DNA of 64,000 nt from Pseudomonas duriflava (lineage in GTDB: Bacteria; Pseudomonadota; Gammaproteobacteria; Pseudomonadales; Pseudomonadaceae): contig NZ_VLKY01000001.1 of the NCBI RefSeq assembly GCF_007830155.1, forward strand, positions 124,001-188,000. Direction: 5' to 3'. The notes beneath the pieces were generated by a model, which worked only from the letters and a program-made list of their open reading frames with translations, ran no database searches and had not been told where the DNA came from. A program made the translations under genes and the position numbers. Of this stretch, positions 25,725 through 36,984 are shown in pieces. Position 1 is the first letter of the stretch; each line of letters begins with the position of its first letter.

Positions 25725-26492
25725 ATGAGCGAAGCGATTAAGCAGGCCGTGGTCAGCGATAAAATGATGATTCATATGCAGGGCGTGAATAAGTGGTATG
25801 GCCAGTTTCATGTTCTCAAGGATATCAATCTGGCTGTAACGCAAGGCGAACGTATCGTGCTATGCGGGCCGTCAGGATCAGGTAAATCCACGACGATCCG
25901 TTGTATCAACCGTCTGGAAGAACATCAGCAGGGGCAAATCATTGTTGATGGTACTGAGCTGACCAATGATCTTAAACAGATCGAACGCATTCGTAGCGAA
26001 GTCGGCATGGTGTTCCAGCATTTCAATCTGTTTCCGCACCTAACCGTCTTGCAGAACTGTACGCTGGCTCCGCTGTGGGTTCGCAAGATGCCTAGGAAGG
26101 AAGCCGAGGAAATTGCCATGCATTATCTCCAGCGTGTGCGTATTCCCGAGCAGGCTCATAAGTATCCAGGACAGCTTTCAGGTGGGCAGCAACAGCGTGT
26201 AGCCATTGCCCGAGCCTTGTGCATGAAGCCCAAGATCATGTTGTTTGATGAACCTACCTCGGCACTGGATCCGGAAATGGTCAAGGAAGTGCTCGATACC
26301 ATGATCGGGCTAGCTCAGGATGGCATGACGATGCTATGCGTAACCCATGAAATGGGGTTCGCCCGTACGGTGGCCAATCGGGTTATCTTTATGGACAAGG
26401 GGGAAATCGTAGAGCAGGCGCCACCAGATCAGTTCTTCGACCATCCTCAGAATGAACGTACCAAGCTATTCCTGGGGCAGATTCTGCACTAA
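25725..26492 (+). CDS. aapP: general L-amino acid ABC transporter, ATP-binding protein AapP
   Basis: A 255 aa ABC ATPase that powers AapQM. Walker A is GPSGSGKST (about residues 47-55), the Q-loop [12 protein letters not shown], the signature LSGGQQQR (about 151-158), Walker [15 protein letters not shown] and the switch His in CVTHEMGFA. This is the polar amino acid subgroup (GlnQ/HisP/AapP). AGGAG stands eight bases before the ATG. It is the last gene of the aap operon, followed by a hairpin. Confidence 0.95.
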   Translation: MSEAIKQAVVSDKMMIHMQGVNKWYGQFHVLKDINLAVTQGERIVLCGPSGSGKSTTIRCINRLEEHQQGQIIVDGTELTNDLKQIERIRSEVGMVFQHFNLFPHLTVLQNCTLAPLWVRKMPRKEAEEIAMHYLQRVRIPEQAHKYPGQLSGGQQQRVAIARALCMKPKIMLFDEPTSALDPEMVKEVLDTMIGLAQDGMTMLCVTHEMGFARTVANRVIFMDKGEIVEQAPPDQFFDHPQNERTKLFLGQILH

Positions 26493-26499
26493 GCATGCT

Positions 26500-26528
26500 G
26501 CTGAAAGACGCTTTAGGCGCCTTTCAGC
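26500..26528 (+). terminator. stem-loop ending the aap operon
   Basis: GCTGAAAG (26500-26507) pairs with CTTTCAGC (26521-26528), and CGC/GCG can extend it within the loop. There is no T-run, so it may need Rho or act as a 3' end stabiliser. Confidence 0.6.
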
Positions 26529-26637
26529 ATGTCTAGGAGAACGTGGCGCTTGTTCAAGCCATGGCAGGATGACGACAATAGCGCGTCTTTATTTTGTTGG
26601 ATGATTCGCTCTGTCCGTTCTCTCTGCTTTAGTTTCA

Positions 26638-26916
26638 ATGACGCATCCTGTAAGACCCTGGTTCGTTTACCTGGTCCGCGCGGCCAATGGCGCTTTGTAC
26701 TGCGGTATCAGTGATGATCCGGTACGGCGGTTCGACACGCATAAGCGAGGCAAGGGTGCGCGCTTCTTTTATTCCAGCCCTGCACAGGCTTTGGTTTATG
26801 TAGAGCCCTGTGGAGACAAATCGGCTGCGTTGCGGCGTGAGCGGGCAATCAAACAGTTGAAGAAAACTGCCAAGGAGCGATTAGTCTCATCATGGAGCGG
26901 CCCGATCGTCGAATAG
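26638..26916 (+). CDS. GIY-YIG nuclease-domain protein (YhbQ type)
   Basis: A 92 aa single-domain protein. The GIY-YIG core is visible as [27 protein letters not shown], with the second-motif YCGIS and the conserved arginine RR; later KGARFF and [13 protein letters not shown] supply the remaining family positions. Small stand-alone GIY-YIG proteins are structure-selective DNA endonuclease candidates (UPF0213/YhbQ); the biological role is unclear. No clear Shine-Dalgarno precedes ATG 26638, so expression may be low. It lies between the aap operon and the GST gene. Confidence 0.87.
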   Translation: MTHPVRPWFVYLVRAANGALYCGISDDPVRRFDTHKRGKGARFFYSSPAQALVYVEPCGDKSAALRRERAIKQLKKTAKERLVSSWSGPIVE

Positions 26917-26971
26917 GCATAAGCGTACAGTCAGGCTACCTTTAGGCTTTACTATAAAACGAGGCCCTGCC

Positions 26972-27907
26972 ATGACCGACCTGATTTTGCATCATTACTG
27001 GACGTCACCCTTTGCGGAAAAGGTCCATCTTTTGATGGGATTCAAACAGCTTGCTTGGCGCTCGGTCATCATTCCACGCATCATGCCTAAACCCGATCTT
27101 ACGGCCTTGACCGGTGGTTATCGGAAAACACCTGTGTTGCAGGTTGGTGCGGATATCTACTGTGATACGGCTCTGATTGCACGACGACTGGAGCAGGCCA
27201 AGGCGACGCCTACGCTCTATCCAGAAGGGCAGGAGTTTACCTGCACTACATTTGCAGCCTGGGCAGACAGCGTAGTATTCCAGCATGCCGTGGCGTTGAT
27301 TTTTCAGCCAGAGGTCATGGCGGAGCGCATGGCGAATATTCCCCCAGAGCAGGCGCAGGCATTTCTGGCGGATCGTAAAGCTCTGTTCGAGAGGGGGAGC
27401 GCACCTCGCATCAGCGCCGAGCAGGCTCGCCAGCATTGGCCAACCTTGATGGCTCGGTTGGAGCAGCAGTTGGCGCGTAGCGAGGGTGAGTACCTGTTCC
27501 AGGCGCCTTCTATCGCTGATTTTTCTTTGGTTCATTGCCTTTGGTTCCTCAAGTCAGCGCGGCAAACGGCGTCGCTAGTTGAGGAGTATCCCGAAACGAT
27601 GGCCTGGTATGAGCGTGTGATGGGGTTCGGCCACGGCACCCATACGGATCTGAGTGGTGAGGAAGCCATCCAGATTGCACGCGCAGCGCAGCCTGCTGCG
27701 TTGCCTGAGGAAGCCTCTATTTATCCCGCTGGTTTGCAATCAGGCAGTCAGGTTTCGGTATCGGCCGTGGACTATGGTATTGAAGCTGTCAAAGGTGAAC
27801 TCTTATTTAGTGGAAGCGAAGAGTTCATCGTGCGACGCGAAGATGAGCAGGCTGGTGTGGTGCATGTGCACTTCCCGTGCATGGGCTTCAAGATCGAGGT
27901 GTTGTAG
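26972..27907 (+). CDS. glutathione S-transferase family protein
   Basis: A 311 aa protein. The N-terminal thioredoxin-like GST domain shows LILHHYWTSPFAEKVHLLMGFKQL, RKTPVLQVGADIYCDTALIARRLE (cis-Pro loop plus E/D-S/T-type glutathione site) and a helical C-terminal domain to about residue 220. About 80 residues follow that are not part of a standard GST (YPAGLQSGSQVSVSAVDYG, VRREDEQAGVVHVHFPCMGF), resembling an added beta-rich domain. The substrate is unknown. GAGG lies eight bases before ATG 26972. A perfect seven-base hairpin follows the stop. Confidence 0.85.
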   Translation: MTDLILHHYWTSPFAEKVHLLMGFKQLAWRSVIIPRIMPKPDLTALTGGYRKTPVLQVGADIYCDTALIARRLEQAKATPTLYPEGQEFTCTTFAAWADSVVFQHAVALIFQPEVMAERMANIPPEQAQAFLADRKALFERGSAPRISAEQARQHWPTLMARLEQQLARSEGEYLFQAPSIADFSLVHCLWFLKSARQTASLVEEYPETMAWYERVMGFGHGTHTDLSGEEAIQIARAAQPAALPEEASIYPAGLQSGSQVSVSAVDYGIEAVKGELLFSGSEEFIVRREDEQAGVVHVHFPCMGFKIEVL

Positions 27908-27918
27908 GAGCGGAAGGT

Positions 27919-27939
27919 GGAGCGCTGCAGACGCGCTCC
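27919..27939. terminator. hairpin between convergent GST and yejK genes
   Basis: GGAGCGC (27919-27925), seven-base loop, GCGCTCC (27933-27939). It begins 12 bases after the GST stop and ends ten bases before the yejK stop. GC-rich without a T-run. Confidence 0.55.
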
Positions 27940-27948
27940 GCCAAATGA

Positions 27949-28956
27949 TCAATCCTTGCGGCGTTTGATCTGGTCTTTCAGCTGAGTTGGCACTTGACGA
28001 ATGATCAGAAGATCCTGCGATTCGTCATATTCCACTTTAGAGCCTAGTAGGTGAGCCTCAAAGCTGATGGACAGTCCTTCGGCACGTCCAGTGAAGCGGC
28101 GAAACTGGTTAAGCGTACGCTTGTCCGCTGGAATTTCAGGAGCAAGGCCATAATCCTTATTGCGAATGTAGTCATAAAACGCCTTTGGCTGCTCTTCGCT
28201 CATCAACTCCGAAAGTTCATCCAGTGCAATGGGCTCGCCAATACGGGCCTGGGTATTCGCATACTCTACCAGCGTGTCGGTCTTCTCCTTGGCTTGCTCC
28301 TCTGGAAGGTCTTCGCTTTCTACGTAATCGCTAAAGGCCTTGAGCAAGGTTCGCGTCTCGCTGGGAGCATCGATGCCTTCCTGGCAGCCAATAAAGTCAC
28401 GAAAATAATCAGAGACCTTCTTGCCGCCCTTGCCTTTGATAAATGAGATGTATTGCTTGGACTGCTTGTTGTTGCGCCATTCCGAAATATTGATACGCGC
28501 CGCTAAATGCAGCTGGCCTAGATCCAGATGTTTGGCGGGTGCGACATCCAGAGTGTCGGTCACGGTTACGCCTTCGCTGTGGTGGAGCAGGGCGATAGCC
28601 AAGTAGTCCGTCATGCCTTGTTGGTAATGCGCGAACAAAACATGACCGCCAGTAGACAGGTTCGAGCCTTCCATTAATTGCTTTAAGTGATCGACGGCTT
28701 GGCGTGTAAACGCCACGAAGTCCTGCCCGCCGTCGAGATATTCGGTCAACCAACCACTGAAAGGGTAGGCGCCCGATTCTTCATGAAAGAGGCCCCATGC
28801 CTTATTAGGTTTGGCGTTGTAACTTTCGTTGAGGTCCGCCAGCAGGTTTTCAATGGCTTGCGACTCACTCAACTCTGCATCGCGGGCGTGCAGCGTGGCG
28901 GGCTGTCCGTCGGGTTTTTTATCGATCAGATGAACGATGGCGTGGCGAATGGGCAT
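27949..28956 (-). CDS. yejK: nucleoid-associated protein YejK/NdpA
   Basis: A 335 aa protein of the NdpA family, abundant in the spermidine nucleoid fraction of E. coli and reported to interact with topoisomerase IV and gyrase. Family features are the start [17 protein letters not shown], the [24 protein letters not shown] block, INISEWRNN and [18 protein letters not shown], then the C-terminal [19 protein letters not shown]. Length is normal. It lies 84 bases from rlmF, in the same direction, so rlmF read-through is possible. Confidence 0.92.
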   Translation of the reverse strand: MPIRHAIVHLIDKKPDGQPATLHARDAELSESQAIENLLADLNESYNAKPNKAWGLFHEESGAYPFSGWLTEYLDGGQDFVAFTRQAVDHLKQLMEGSNLSTGGHVLFAHYQQGMTDYLAIALLHHSEGVTVTDTLDVAPAKHLDLGQLHLAARINISEWRNNKQSKQYISFIKGKGGKKVSDYFRDFIGCQEGIDAPSETRTLLKAFSDYVESEDLPEEQAKEKTDTLVEYANTQARIGEPIALDELSELMSEEQPKAFYDYIRNKDYGLAPEIPADKRTLNQFRRFTGRAEGLSISFEAHLLGSKVEYDESQDLLIIRQVPTQLKDQIKRRKD

Positions 28957-29040
28957 GGGACTCTCTTTTCAATAAAGCGCAGGCGACATTGCCGCGAAGA
29001 ACTGATGTAGTTGTTAGTGTAGCGCACCCTTATGGCTGCC

Positions 29041-30033
29041 TTAACGGGCATTCAGCTGCCAGCGCGTCTGACGCCAGTGCTGACGAGACCCGGTATCCAG
29101 GAAGGTCCATGCCACTAAGCGGCTACGCTTTTGCCCTTGTGACATATCAATCGTACGGATGTCCTGTGCCTGGGCACGCTTTAGTGCAACCTCGAGCCCT
29201 TCTACATTGGTAGCTTTTGAAACCAGGGTGCTGAACCAGAAAACCTGCTGGCCATAGCGGGCGCTTTCTTCGGCCAGCAGGCGGATAAAGCGTGCTTCGC
29301 CACCTTTACACCATAGTTCAGCCCCTTGTCCGCCGAAATTCAGTACAGGCAGCTTGCGTTTGGGGTCAAGCTTGCCGAGGTTCTTCCATTTACGGCGGCT
29401 GCCACTCAGGGCCTCGTCAAGAGAAGTGTGAAAGGGTGGGTTGCAGAGGGTAATGTCAAAACGATCCTCCAGCGTGATGATATTTTGAAATACATGGTCT
29501 GGTTCAGGCTGTTGGCGGAGCGCGATATGCGAGGTCAGGCGGTTACTCTGCAGAATAGCGCCAGCTGAAGCGAGGGCCGCGGCATCAATGTCTGCTGCGG
29601 TGAAGCGCCAGCCGTACTCGTGATAGCCAATCAGTGGGTAAATGCAATTGGCTCCAACGCCAATGTCCAGCGCCTCAATAGCGGCACCGCGGGGAATCAC
29701 GCCATCATTACTATCTGCCAGTAGGTCGGCCAGGGAATGGATGTAATCGGCCCGGCCTGGAATTGGCGGGCATAAGTAGCCCTCGGGAATGTCCCAATAG
29801 GCAAGACCGTAGTACTGCCGAAGCAGAGCTCGATTGAAGACCTTGACCGCCGCCGGATCAGCAAAATCAATGCTCTGCTTCCCATACGGGTTGATGATTA
29901 CAAAGGGAGCCAGCTCAGGGCAGGCTTTGATCATCTTGGAAAAGTCATAACGTCCCTGGTGGCGATTACGGGGATGCAGTATGCCCTTATGGGGTGTAGG
30001 GGAGGGAGCGGGGCGCTTTGGCGGCTGTGGCAT
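29041..30033 (-). CDS. rlmF: 23S rRNA (adenine-1618-N6)-methyltransferase RlmF
   Basis: RlmF methylates N6 of A1618 in 23S rRNA using S-adenosylmethionine. About 330 aa. After a Pro-rich start come [33 protein letters not shown] and the SAM-binding [16 protein letters not shown], then motif IV NPPFH, the N-P-P-F adenine-N6 signature. The start is uncertain. ATG 30033 ([10 protein letters not shown]) lacks a purine-rich site. A TTG at 30048, immediately after the TGA of the helix-turn-helix gene, has AGG about ten bases upstream and would give coupled translation. I list the ATG. Confidence 0.9.
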   Translation of the reverse strand: MPQPPKRPAPSPTPHKGILHPRNRHQGRYDFSKMIKACPELAPFVIINPYGKQSIDFADPAAVKVFNRALLRQYYGLAYWDIPEGYLCPPIPGRADYIHSLADLLADSNDGVIPRGAAIEALDIGVGANCIYPLIGYHEYGWRFTAADIDAAALASAGAILQSNRLTSHIALRQQPEPDHVFQNIITLEDRFDITLCNPPFHTSLDEALSGSRRKWKNLGKLDPKRKLPVLNFGGQGAELWCKGGEARFIRLLAEESARYGQQVFWFSTLVSKATNVEGLEVALKRAQAQDIRTIDMSQGQKRSRLVAWTFLDTGSRQHWRQTRWQLNAR

Positions 30034-30048
30034 AGGAGGCTCGAGCAA

Positions 30049-30345
30049 TCAGGGATAACCTAATAAGGTCTTTATTGTGGAAAGATTGGACTTGATCCAA
30101 TGTTTATCGATGGCGCCCCAATCGCGAATAACGTACTGGCCGCTATGATTACGGGCGCCTTCTGCTTGCTCGAACACACAGTCGATGTCCAAGTCGCTCA
30201 AGGCGGCCAACGTATCCTGGGCTGTACGCCGAGGCATGCCAGTCGTTTCCATCAGCGCGGGTACACTGGTAGCGGTACCGGAGTCGACTAACCAGGCCAC
30301 GTACAGGCGACGATAGAAACTTGTTTTGGTCTTGCTTACGTCCAT
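30049..30345 (-). CDS. small helix-turn-helix protein
   Basis: A 98 aa protein. The middle (TSVPALMETTGMPRRTAQDTLAALSDLDIDCVFEQ) reads as a winged-helix DNA-binding fold: a helix, a turn at TGMPRR and a recognition helix. GRNHSGQY-like residues follow in the wing (EGARNHSGQYVIRDWG). The rest gives no further clue, and its targets are unknown. GGGAG lies six bases before ATG 30345; the longer frame to 30384 runs into the valS terminator. It ends exactly at the start region of rlmF, so the pair are probably co-transcribed. Confidence 0.75.
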   Translation of the reverse strand: MDVSKTKTSFYRRLYVAWLVDSGTATSVPALMETTGMPRRTAQDTLAALSDLDIDCVFEQAEGARNHSGQYVIRDWGAIDKHWIKSNLSTIKTLLGYP

Positions 30346-30380
30346 GGGAGCTCCCTCGGTTGACCGTCCATCATAGAAAA

Positions 30381-30410
30381 TCAAAAGGCCCGCCTAAGCG
30401 GGCCTTTTGA
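30381..30410. terminator. strong bidirectional Rho-independent terminator
   Basis: Perfect 13-bp stem TCAAAAGGCCCGC (30381-30393) / GCGGGCCTTTTGA (30398-30410) with a CTAA loop; the A/T flanks give U tracts on both strands. It begins 14 bases after the valS stop and ends valS transcription 35 bases before the helix-turn-helix gene. Confidence 0.93.
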
Positions 30411-30424
30411 TTCGACTCGAGCTT

Positions 30425-33256
30425 TTACAGGGTAGCGATACGCTCACGCTGCTCGGCCAGTTTGGCCAGGGCCTGCTCCGCCTCAGCGAGTTTGGCTCTC
30501 TCTTTGGCGATGACTTCAACTGGCGCCTTGTCTACAAAGCCAGCATTGCTCAGCTTGCCGCCTACGCGCTTTACTTCCCCCTCCAGACGCTGAATTTCTT
30601 TGTCCAGACGACCCAGTTCGGCAGCCTTATCGATTAAACCGGCCATTGGCACCAACACTTCCATCTCGCCAACCAAGGCGGTCGCGGAAAGCGGGGCTTC
30701 CTCGTCAGAAGCCAGGACACGGATGGACTCGAGCTTGGCCAGTTTCTTCAACATCGGCTCGTTCTCTGCCAGGCGGCGCTGGTCTTCCACATTGCCATTC
30801 TTCAAAAGAATGTCGATGCGCTTGGCCATGGAAATATTCATTTCGCCACGAATCTGACGTACACCCAGCATCAGCGCTTTGACCCACTCGATGTCGCCTT
30901 CGGCAGCGCTATCGATACGCGCCTCGTTGGCAACTGGCCAGGCCTGCAACATGATCGTATCGCCCTGCTGACCTGCCAGCGGCGCGATGCGATGCCAGAT
31001 TTCTTCCGTGATGAACGGCATGAACGGATGCGCCAGACGCAATGCCACTTCTAGCACGCGTACTAGAGTACGGCGCGTACCGCGTTGACGCTCAACAGAG
31101 GCATTCTCGTCCCATAGAACCGGCTTCACCAGTTCCAAGTACCAAGCACAATATTCGTCCCAAATGAACTCATAGAGCGCCTGGGTGGCTAAGTCGAAGC
31201 GGAACTGCTCCAGTTGGCGAGTTACCTCGGCTTCAGTGCGCTGCAGTTGTGAAATGATCCAGCGGTCCACGGAGGACAGTTCCACTGGTTCATCATTAAC
31301 GCCGCAGTCTTTGCCTTCGGTGTTTTCCAGAACGAAGTTGGCAGCATTCCAGATCTTGTTGCAGAAGTTACGGAAGCCTTCGACGCGGCCCATGTCGAAC
31401 TTGATGTCGCGGCCGGTAGAGGCGAGCGAGCAGAACGTAAAGCGCAGGGCATCAGTGCCGTAGCTGGCAATGCCTTCCGGAAACTCCATGCGGGTTTGCT
31501 TGGTAATTTTCTCGGCCAGCTTGGGCTGCATCATGCCGCTGGTGCGTTTCTGGATCAGGCTTTCCAGGTCGATACCGTCAACGATGTCCAGGGGATCCAG
31601 TACGTTGCCCTTGGATTTGGACATCTTCTGGCCCTGACCGTCGCGCACTAAACCGTGAACATAAACGGTTTTGAACGGAATCTGCCCGGTCAGGTGGGTG
31701 GACAGCATGATCATCCGGGCTACCCAGAAGAAAATGATGTCGAAGCCGGTCACTAGTACGTCAGTGGGGTGGAATGTCTTTAGAAAATCAGTCTGCTCCG
31801 GCCAGCCCAGAGTAGAGAATGTCCACAGGCCCGAGCTAAACCAAGTGTCCAGCACGTCGTCGTCCTGGCGCAGCACAATATCACCCAGGTTGTGCTTGCT
31901 ACGAACTTCTGCCTCGTCGCGACCGACATAGACGTTGCCCATATCGTCGTACCAGGCGGGAATCCGGTGCCCCCACCAGAGCTGACGGCTAATGCACCAA
32001 TCCTGAATGTCACGCATCCAGGAAAAATACATGTTCTCGTACTGCTTCGGAACGAACTGAATAGAGCCGTTTTCCACTACCTCTATGGCCTTTTCCGCCA
32101 ATGGCTTGGTGGAAACGTACCATTGATCCGTCAGCCAAGGCTCGATGACCGTACCGGAGCGGTCACCTTTGGGGACCTTGAGGGCATGGTCTTCAATTTT
32201 TTCCAATAAGCCGGCAGATTCAAACGCAGCCACAATGCGCTTGCGCGCTTCGAAGCGATTAAGGCCCGCATAATCGGTAGGAATGGCCGTGTCGACGTTA
32301 CTGTTGATACTACCGTCCAGGTTAAATACCTGAGCCGTAGCCAGCACGGCTGCGTTCTTGTCGAAAATATTAATCAACGGCAAATTGTGGCGTTTACCGA
32401 CTTCATAGTCGTTAAAGTCGTGAGCCGGAGTGATCTTCACACAGCCGGTGCCAAATTCGGGGTCGCAGTACTCATCAGCCACGATCGGAATGCGACGGCC
32501 TACGAGGGGAAGCTCGATAAATTTGCCGATCAGTGCCTTATAACGCTCGTCTTCCGGGTGCACAGCCACAGCGGCATCGCCTAGCATGGTTTCCGGACGG
32601 GTCGTGGCGACGATCAGATAATCCAGGCCTTCAGCGGTCTTGGCCCCATCAGCTAGCGGGTAACGCAAGTTCCACAGTGAACCTTTTTCGTCGTGGTTCT
32701 CTACTTCCAGATCGGAAATAGCGGTATGAAGCTTGGTATCCCAATTGACCAGGCGCTTGCCACGGTAAATCAAGCCGTCTTCGTGTAGGCGGACAAAGGC
32801 TTCCTTGACCGCCTCCGAGAGACCGTCGTCCATTGTGAAGCGCTCACGTGACCAGTCGACCGAAGAGCCCAGGCGACGGATCTGGCGGGTAATATTGCCG
32901 CCCGATTCGTTCTTCCATTCCCAGACTTTTTCCAGAAATTTCTCTCGACCGAGATCATGACGACTGACGCCTTGGGCGCTCAGCTGACGCTCCACCACCA
33001 TCTGTGTAGCGATACCGGCGTGGTCTGTGCCTGGCTGCCACAGAGTATTGCGGCCTTGCATGCGGCGGAAGCGGATCAGGGCATCCATGATGGCATTGTT
33101 GAAGCCATGACCCATATGCAGGCTACCGGTAACGTTCGGCGGCGGGATCATGATGGTATAGGGCTCGCCCGAGCCTTGCGGGGCAAAGTATCCCTTGGCT
33201 TCCCAAGTCTGGTACCAAGTGGTTTCAATGGCGTGCGGCTGGTAAGTCTTGTCCAT
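30425..33256 (-). CDS. valS: valyl-tRNA synthetase
   Basis: A 943 aa class I synthetase that charges tRNA-Val. The HIGH motif appears as [15 protein letters not shown] (near residue 40) and the KMSKS motif as [14 protein letters not shown]. The editing domain lies between them ([19 protein letters not shown]), and the C-terminal coiled-coil tRNA-binding arm starts near [20 protein letters not shown] and ends ERIATL. Length is as expected. The start ATG 33256 ([11 protein letters not shown]) fits the family; an upstream TTG adds four residues. No strong Shine-Dalgarno is visible. It follows the 120 aa gene and holC on the same strand. Confidence 0.97.
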   Translation of the reverse strand: MDKTYQPHAIETTWYQTWEAKGYFAPQGSGEPYTIMIPPPNVTGSLHMGHGFNNAIMDALIRFRRMQGRNTLWQPGTDHAGIATQMVVERQLSAQGVSRHDLGREKFLEKVWEWKNESGGNITRQIRRLGSSVDWSRERFTMDDGLSEAVKEAFVRLHEDGLIYRGKRLVNWDTKLHTAISDLEVENHDEKGSLWNLRYPLADGAKTAEGLDYLIVATTRPETMLGDAAVAVHPEDERYKALIGKFIELPLVGRRIPIVADEYCDPEFGTGCVKITPAHDFNDYEVGKRHNLPLINIFDKNAAVLATAQVFNLDGSINSNVDTAIPTDYAGLNRFEARKRIVAAFESAGLLEKIEDHALKVPKGDRSGTVIEPWLTDQWYVSTKPLAEKAIEVVENGSIQFVPKQYENMYFSWMRDIQDWCISRQLWWGHRIPAWYDDMGNVYVGRDEAEVRSKHNLGDIVLRQDDDVLDTWFSSGLWTFSTLGWPEQTDFLKTFHPTDVLVTGFDIIFFWVARMIMLSTHLTGQIPFKTVYVHGLVRDGQGQKMSKSKGNVLDPLDIVDGIDLESLIQKRTSGMMQPKLAEKITKQTRMEFPEGIASYGTDALRFTFCSLASTGRDIKFDMGRVEGFRNFCNKIWNAANFVLENTEGKDCGVNDEPVELSSVDRWIISQLQRTEAEVTRQLEQFRFDLATQALYEFIWDEYCAWYLELVKPVLWDENASVERQRGTRRTLVRVLEVALRLAHPFMPFITEEIWHRIAPLAGQQGDTIMLQAWPVANEARIDSAAEGDIEWVKALMLGVRQIRGEMNISMAKRIDILLKNGNVEDQRRLAENEPMLKKLAKLESIRVLASDEEAPLSATALVGEMEVLVPMAGLIDKAAELGRLDKEIQRLEGEVKRVGGKLSNAGFVDKAPVEVIAKERAKLAEAEQALAKLAEQRERIATL

Positions 33257-33348
33257 GTGGATTGGCAAAGGCGTCTGAAGAAGGAAAGCCTTTGAGTATA
33301 ACGGGGATAACGGCCAGGCGCGATTGATCGCAACCTTAGCCGTCTCGA

Positions 33349-33711
33349 TTAACGGGTTTGTCGATGCTTTAGAAGTACGTCCAGGCGTGCATCGAGACGC
33401 TTGTGCAGCTCGGCCTCGATCTGAGGTACAAAATCGTCGATAACTTCCTGCAGCAGAAGCTGTGCCTCTTTGCGAAGTTCATCTTTTGAAAGGGACCTTG
33501 CTGCGGGAAGAGACGGCTCGATCTGGTCTAGCAGCGGCGGAATGGCGCTTAGGCTGTCTTCGGTAGGAACAACGACGTCGGACAATACAGGAATGCCTTC
33601 GGAGTCAAGCCGGTCGGTCAGGGTAGGTAAGTTTTCTTTATCTAGTATTTCACGAATCGACTCGAGATCGTTCACAAGGTGTGTGGGGCGAGGCGGTAAC
33701 GCTTTGTCCAT
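33349..33711 (-). CDS. conserved hypothetical protein between holC and valS
   Basis: A 120 aa acidic, helix-rich protein. It begins with a Pro-containing stretch and three short blocks, [23 protein letters not shown] and AIPPLLDQI, then an amphipathic helix [41 protein letters not shown] recognise no domain. A gene of this kind lies in the same holC-valS position in other pseudomonads, so it is real and position-conserved. A link to the clamp loader (holC) or to translation (valS) is only guilt by association. It starts six bases after the holC stop. Confidence 0.75.
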   Translation of the reverse strand: MDKALPPRPTHLVNDLESIREILDKENLPTLTDRLDSEGIPVLSDVVVPTEDSLSAIPPLLDQIEPSLPAARSLSKDELRKEAQLLLQEVIDDFVPQIEAELHKRLDARLDVLLKHRQTR

Positions 33712-33716
33712 AAGAA

Positions 33717-34145
33717 TCAGACTCGCGGTAGACGATGATCTTGTAAAGCATAGCCACGCTCACGATAGAAGCGGAAACTCTCCCTCGCTGCCTGACGTAT
33801 GGACGGCTCATCGATAACCAATTCCGCAATCCGGGCAAATTGAGTGAAAAAGGACGGAATGCGTGTGTCTAGGTTGATCAATAGCTCGCCGCGTACAGCG
33901 TCCGGCGCCTCTATACCCAGTACTACAGGGCTGTCAGGTTTGTCTTCTACCAAGTCATGAGGAAGAAAACTGTCGTGTCGAAATGACCAGAGACGCTCGT
34001 CCAGGCGCACCCGCTGAGCCTCATCGGCGCAGTGTATGTAGGTTTGCATGTCTTGCTTCCAGGCTTTTTCAGCCAGGCGGCATGCAAATATCAGACGGGC
34101 ATCCGGATCGGCACTGGGAAGGACGTAAAAGTCCACGCGAGTCAT
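33717..34145 (-). CDS. holC: DNA polymerase III subunit chi
   Basis: The 142 aa chi subunit links the clamp loader to single-stranded DNA-binding protein. It shows the family start MTRVDFYVLPS, then CRLAEKAWKQDMQTYIHCADEAQRVRLDERLWSFRHDSFLPH (the conserved LDxxLWxFxxxxFxPH block) and GIEAPDAVRGELLINL. The ATG at 34145 was chosen over the longer frame to 34202. It lies 70 bases after pepA and six bases before the 120 aa gene, giving the order pepA-holC-gene-valS on one strand. Confidence 0.94.
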   Translation of the reverse strand: MTRVDFYVLPSADPDARLIFACRLAEKAWKQDMQTYIHCADEAQRVRLDERLWSFRHDSFLPHDLVEDKPDSPVVLGIEAPDAVRGELLINLDTRIPSFFTQFARIAELVIDEPSIRQAARESFRFYRERGYALQDHRLPRV

Positions 34146-34215
34146 GTCGGGTCTCTCATCGCAGGTAAGGGAACCCTGCCGCGACAAGGCACATGACCTC
34201 ATCGCGGCAAAGGGC

Positions 34216-35823
<1,608 letters not shown>

Positions 35824-35871
35824 CTAGTTTGAGCGTACGCGCCTGAGCCTGACAACCCTGGAGAACACTGT

Positions 35872-36984
35872 TTGATCGTCTTCCGTTATCTTTCCCGTGA
35901 GGTCGTCACTACGATGGCCGCGGTCAGCGCCGTGCTGCTGGTGATTATCATGAGCGGCCGTTTCATTAAATACCTGGCCCAGGCTGCTCAGGGAATGCTT
36001 GATCCTAGCGCTTTGCTCATGATCATGGGATACCGAATCCCTGGCTTCCTTGAGCTTATTCTACCGCTGGGCCTTTTCTTAGGTATTTTGCTGGCCTATG
36101 GCCGGCTCTATCTCGAGAGCGAAATGACCGTTCTGTCGGCAACTGGAATGAGCCATCGTCGCCTATTGGCCTATTCCATGGCACCGGCAGCGCTGGTAGC
36201 TATCGTTGTGGCCTGGCTAAGCCTTTCGTTATCACCCTTGGGGGTTCAGCGTGTCTCGTCCATTCTTAATCAACAAGATGCGCTGACTGAATTCGACACG
36301 CTGGCAGCCGGACGTTTTCAGGCACTACGTGATGGTACGCGGGTCACCTATACCGAGGCGCTTAGCGAAGATCGCTCTGAGCTGTCCGGTGTCTTCATCT
36401 CGGAGAAAAACCTTTCGAAGAGTGGTGCAGATAAAGGTATCGGTGTTTTAGTCGCGGATAAGGGGCGTCAGGAGGTTCATGCCGATGGCAACCGTTATCT
36501 CATTTTGGAAAATGGTTTCCGCTATGACGGTACTCCTGGGCAAGCAGATTACCGAGTTGTGCAATACGACACATACGGCGTACTACTGCCTAAGCCGGAG
36601 GTAAGCTCCGATGTCGGTGAGCGAGAGGCCATCCCGACCCGTGAGTTGTGGGCAAGTAACGATCATCGGCATCAGGCTGAGCTGCAATGGCGGTTGTCCA
36701 TTCCTCTGCTGGTCTTCATCGTGACCTTAATTGCTGTACCGCTTTCTCGCGTCAACCCTAGGCAGGGACGCTTTTTAAAGTTGCTCCCAGCCATCCTGTT
36801 GTATATGGCCTATCTGTCGCTATTGATCGCGACAAGAGGTGCGATAGACAAAGGGCGCCTCTCGCCAAGTATTGGCCTATGGCCGGTGCATCTACTATTT
36901 CTTGCGTTAGGTTTGCTGCTGGCCTTCTGGGAGCCGTTGCGCCTGTCCATGCGCCGTCGGGCTGCGGAGAAAGGTCATGAATAA
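35872..36984 (+). CDS. lptF: LPS export ABC transporter permease LptF
   Basis: A 370 aa inner-membrane subunit of the LptB2FG transporter, which extracts LPS from the inner membrane. It begins with TTG at 35872, preceded by GGAG at good spacing, giving MIVFRYLSREV, the standard LptF start. Three N-terminal membrane helices (to about residue 120), a periplasmic beta-jellyroll (about 130-260, with LAAGRFQALRDGTRVTYTE) and three C-terminal helices starting QWRLSIPLLVFIVTLIAVPLSR follow the family layout. It overlaps lptG by eight bases. Confidence 0.96.
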   Translation: MIVFRYLSREVVTTMAAVSAVLLVIIMSGRFIKYLAQAAQGMLDPSALLMIMGYRIPGFLELILPLGLFLGILLAYGRLYLESEMTVLSATGMSHRRLLAYSMAPAALVAIVVAWLSLSLSPLGVQRVSSILNQQDALTEFDTLAAGRFQALRDGTRVTYTEALSEDRSELSGVFISEKNLSKSGADKGIGVLVADKGRQEVHADGNRYLILENGFRYDGTPGQADYRVVQYDTYGVLLPKPEVSSDVGEREAIPTRELWASNDHRHQAELQWRLSIPLLVFIVTLIAVPLSRVNPRQGRFLKLLPAILLYMAYLSLLIATRGAIDKGRLSPSIGLWPVHLLFLALGLLLAFWEPLRLSMRRRAAEKGHE

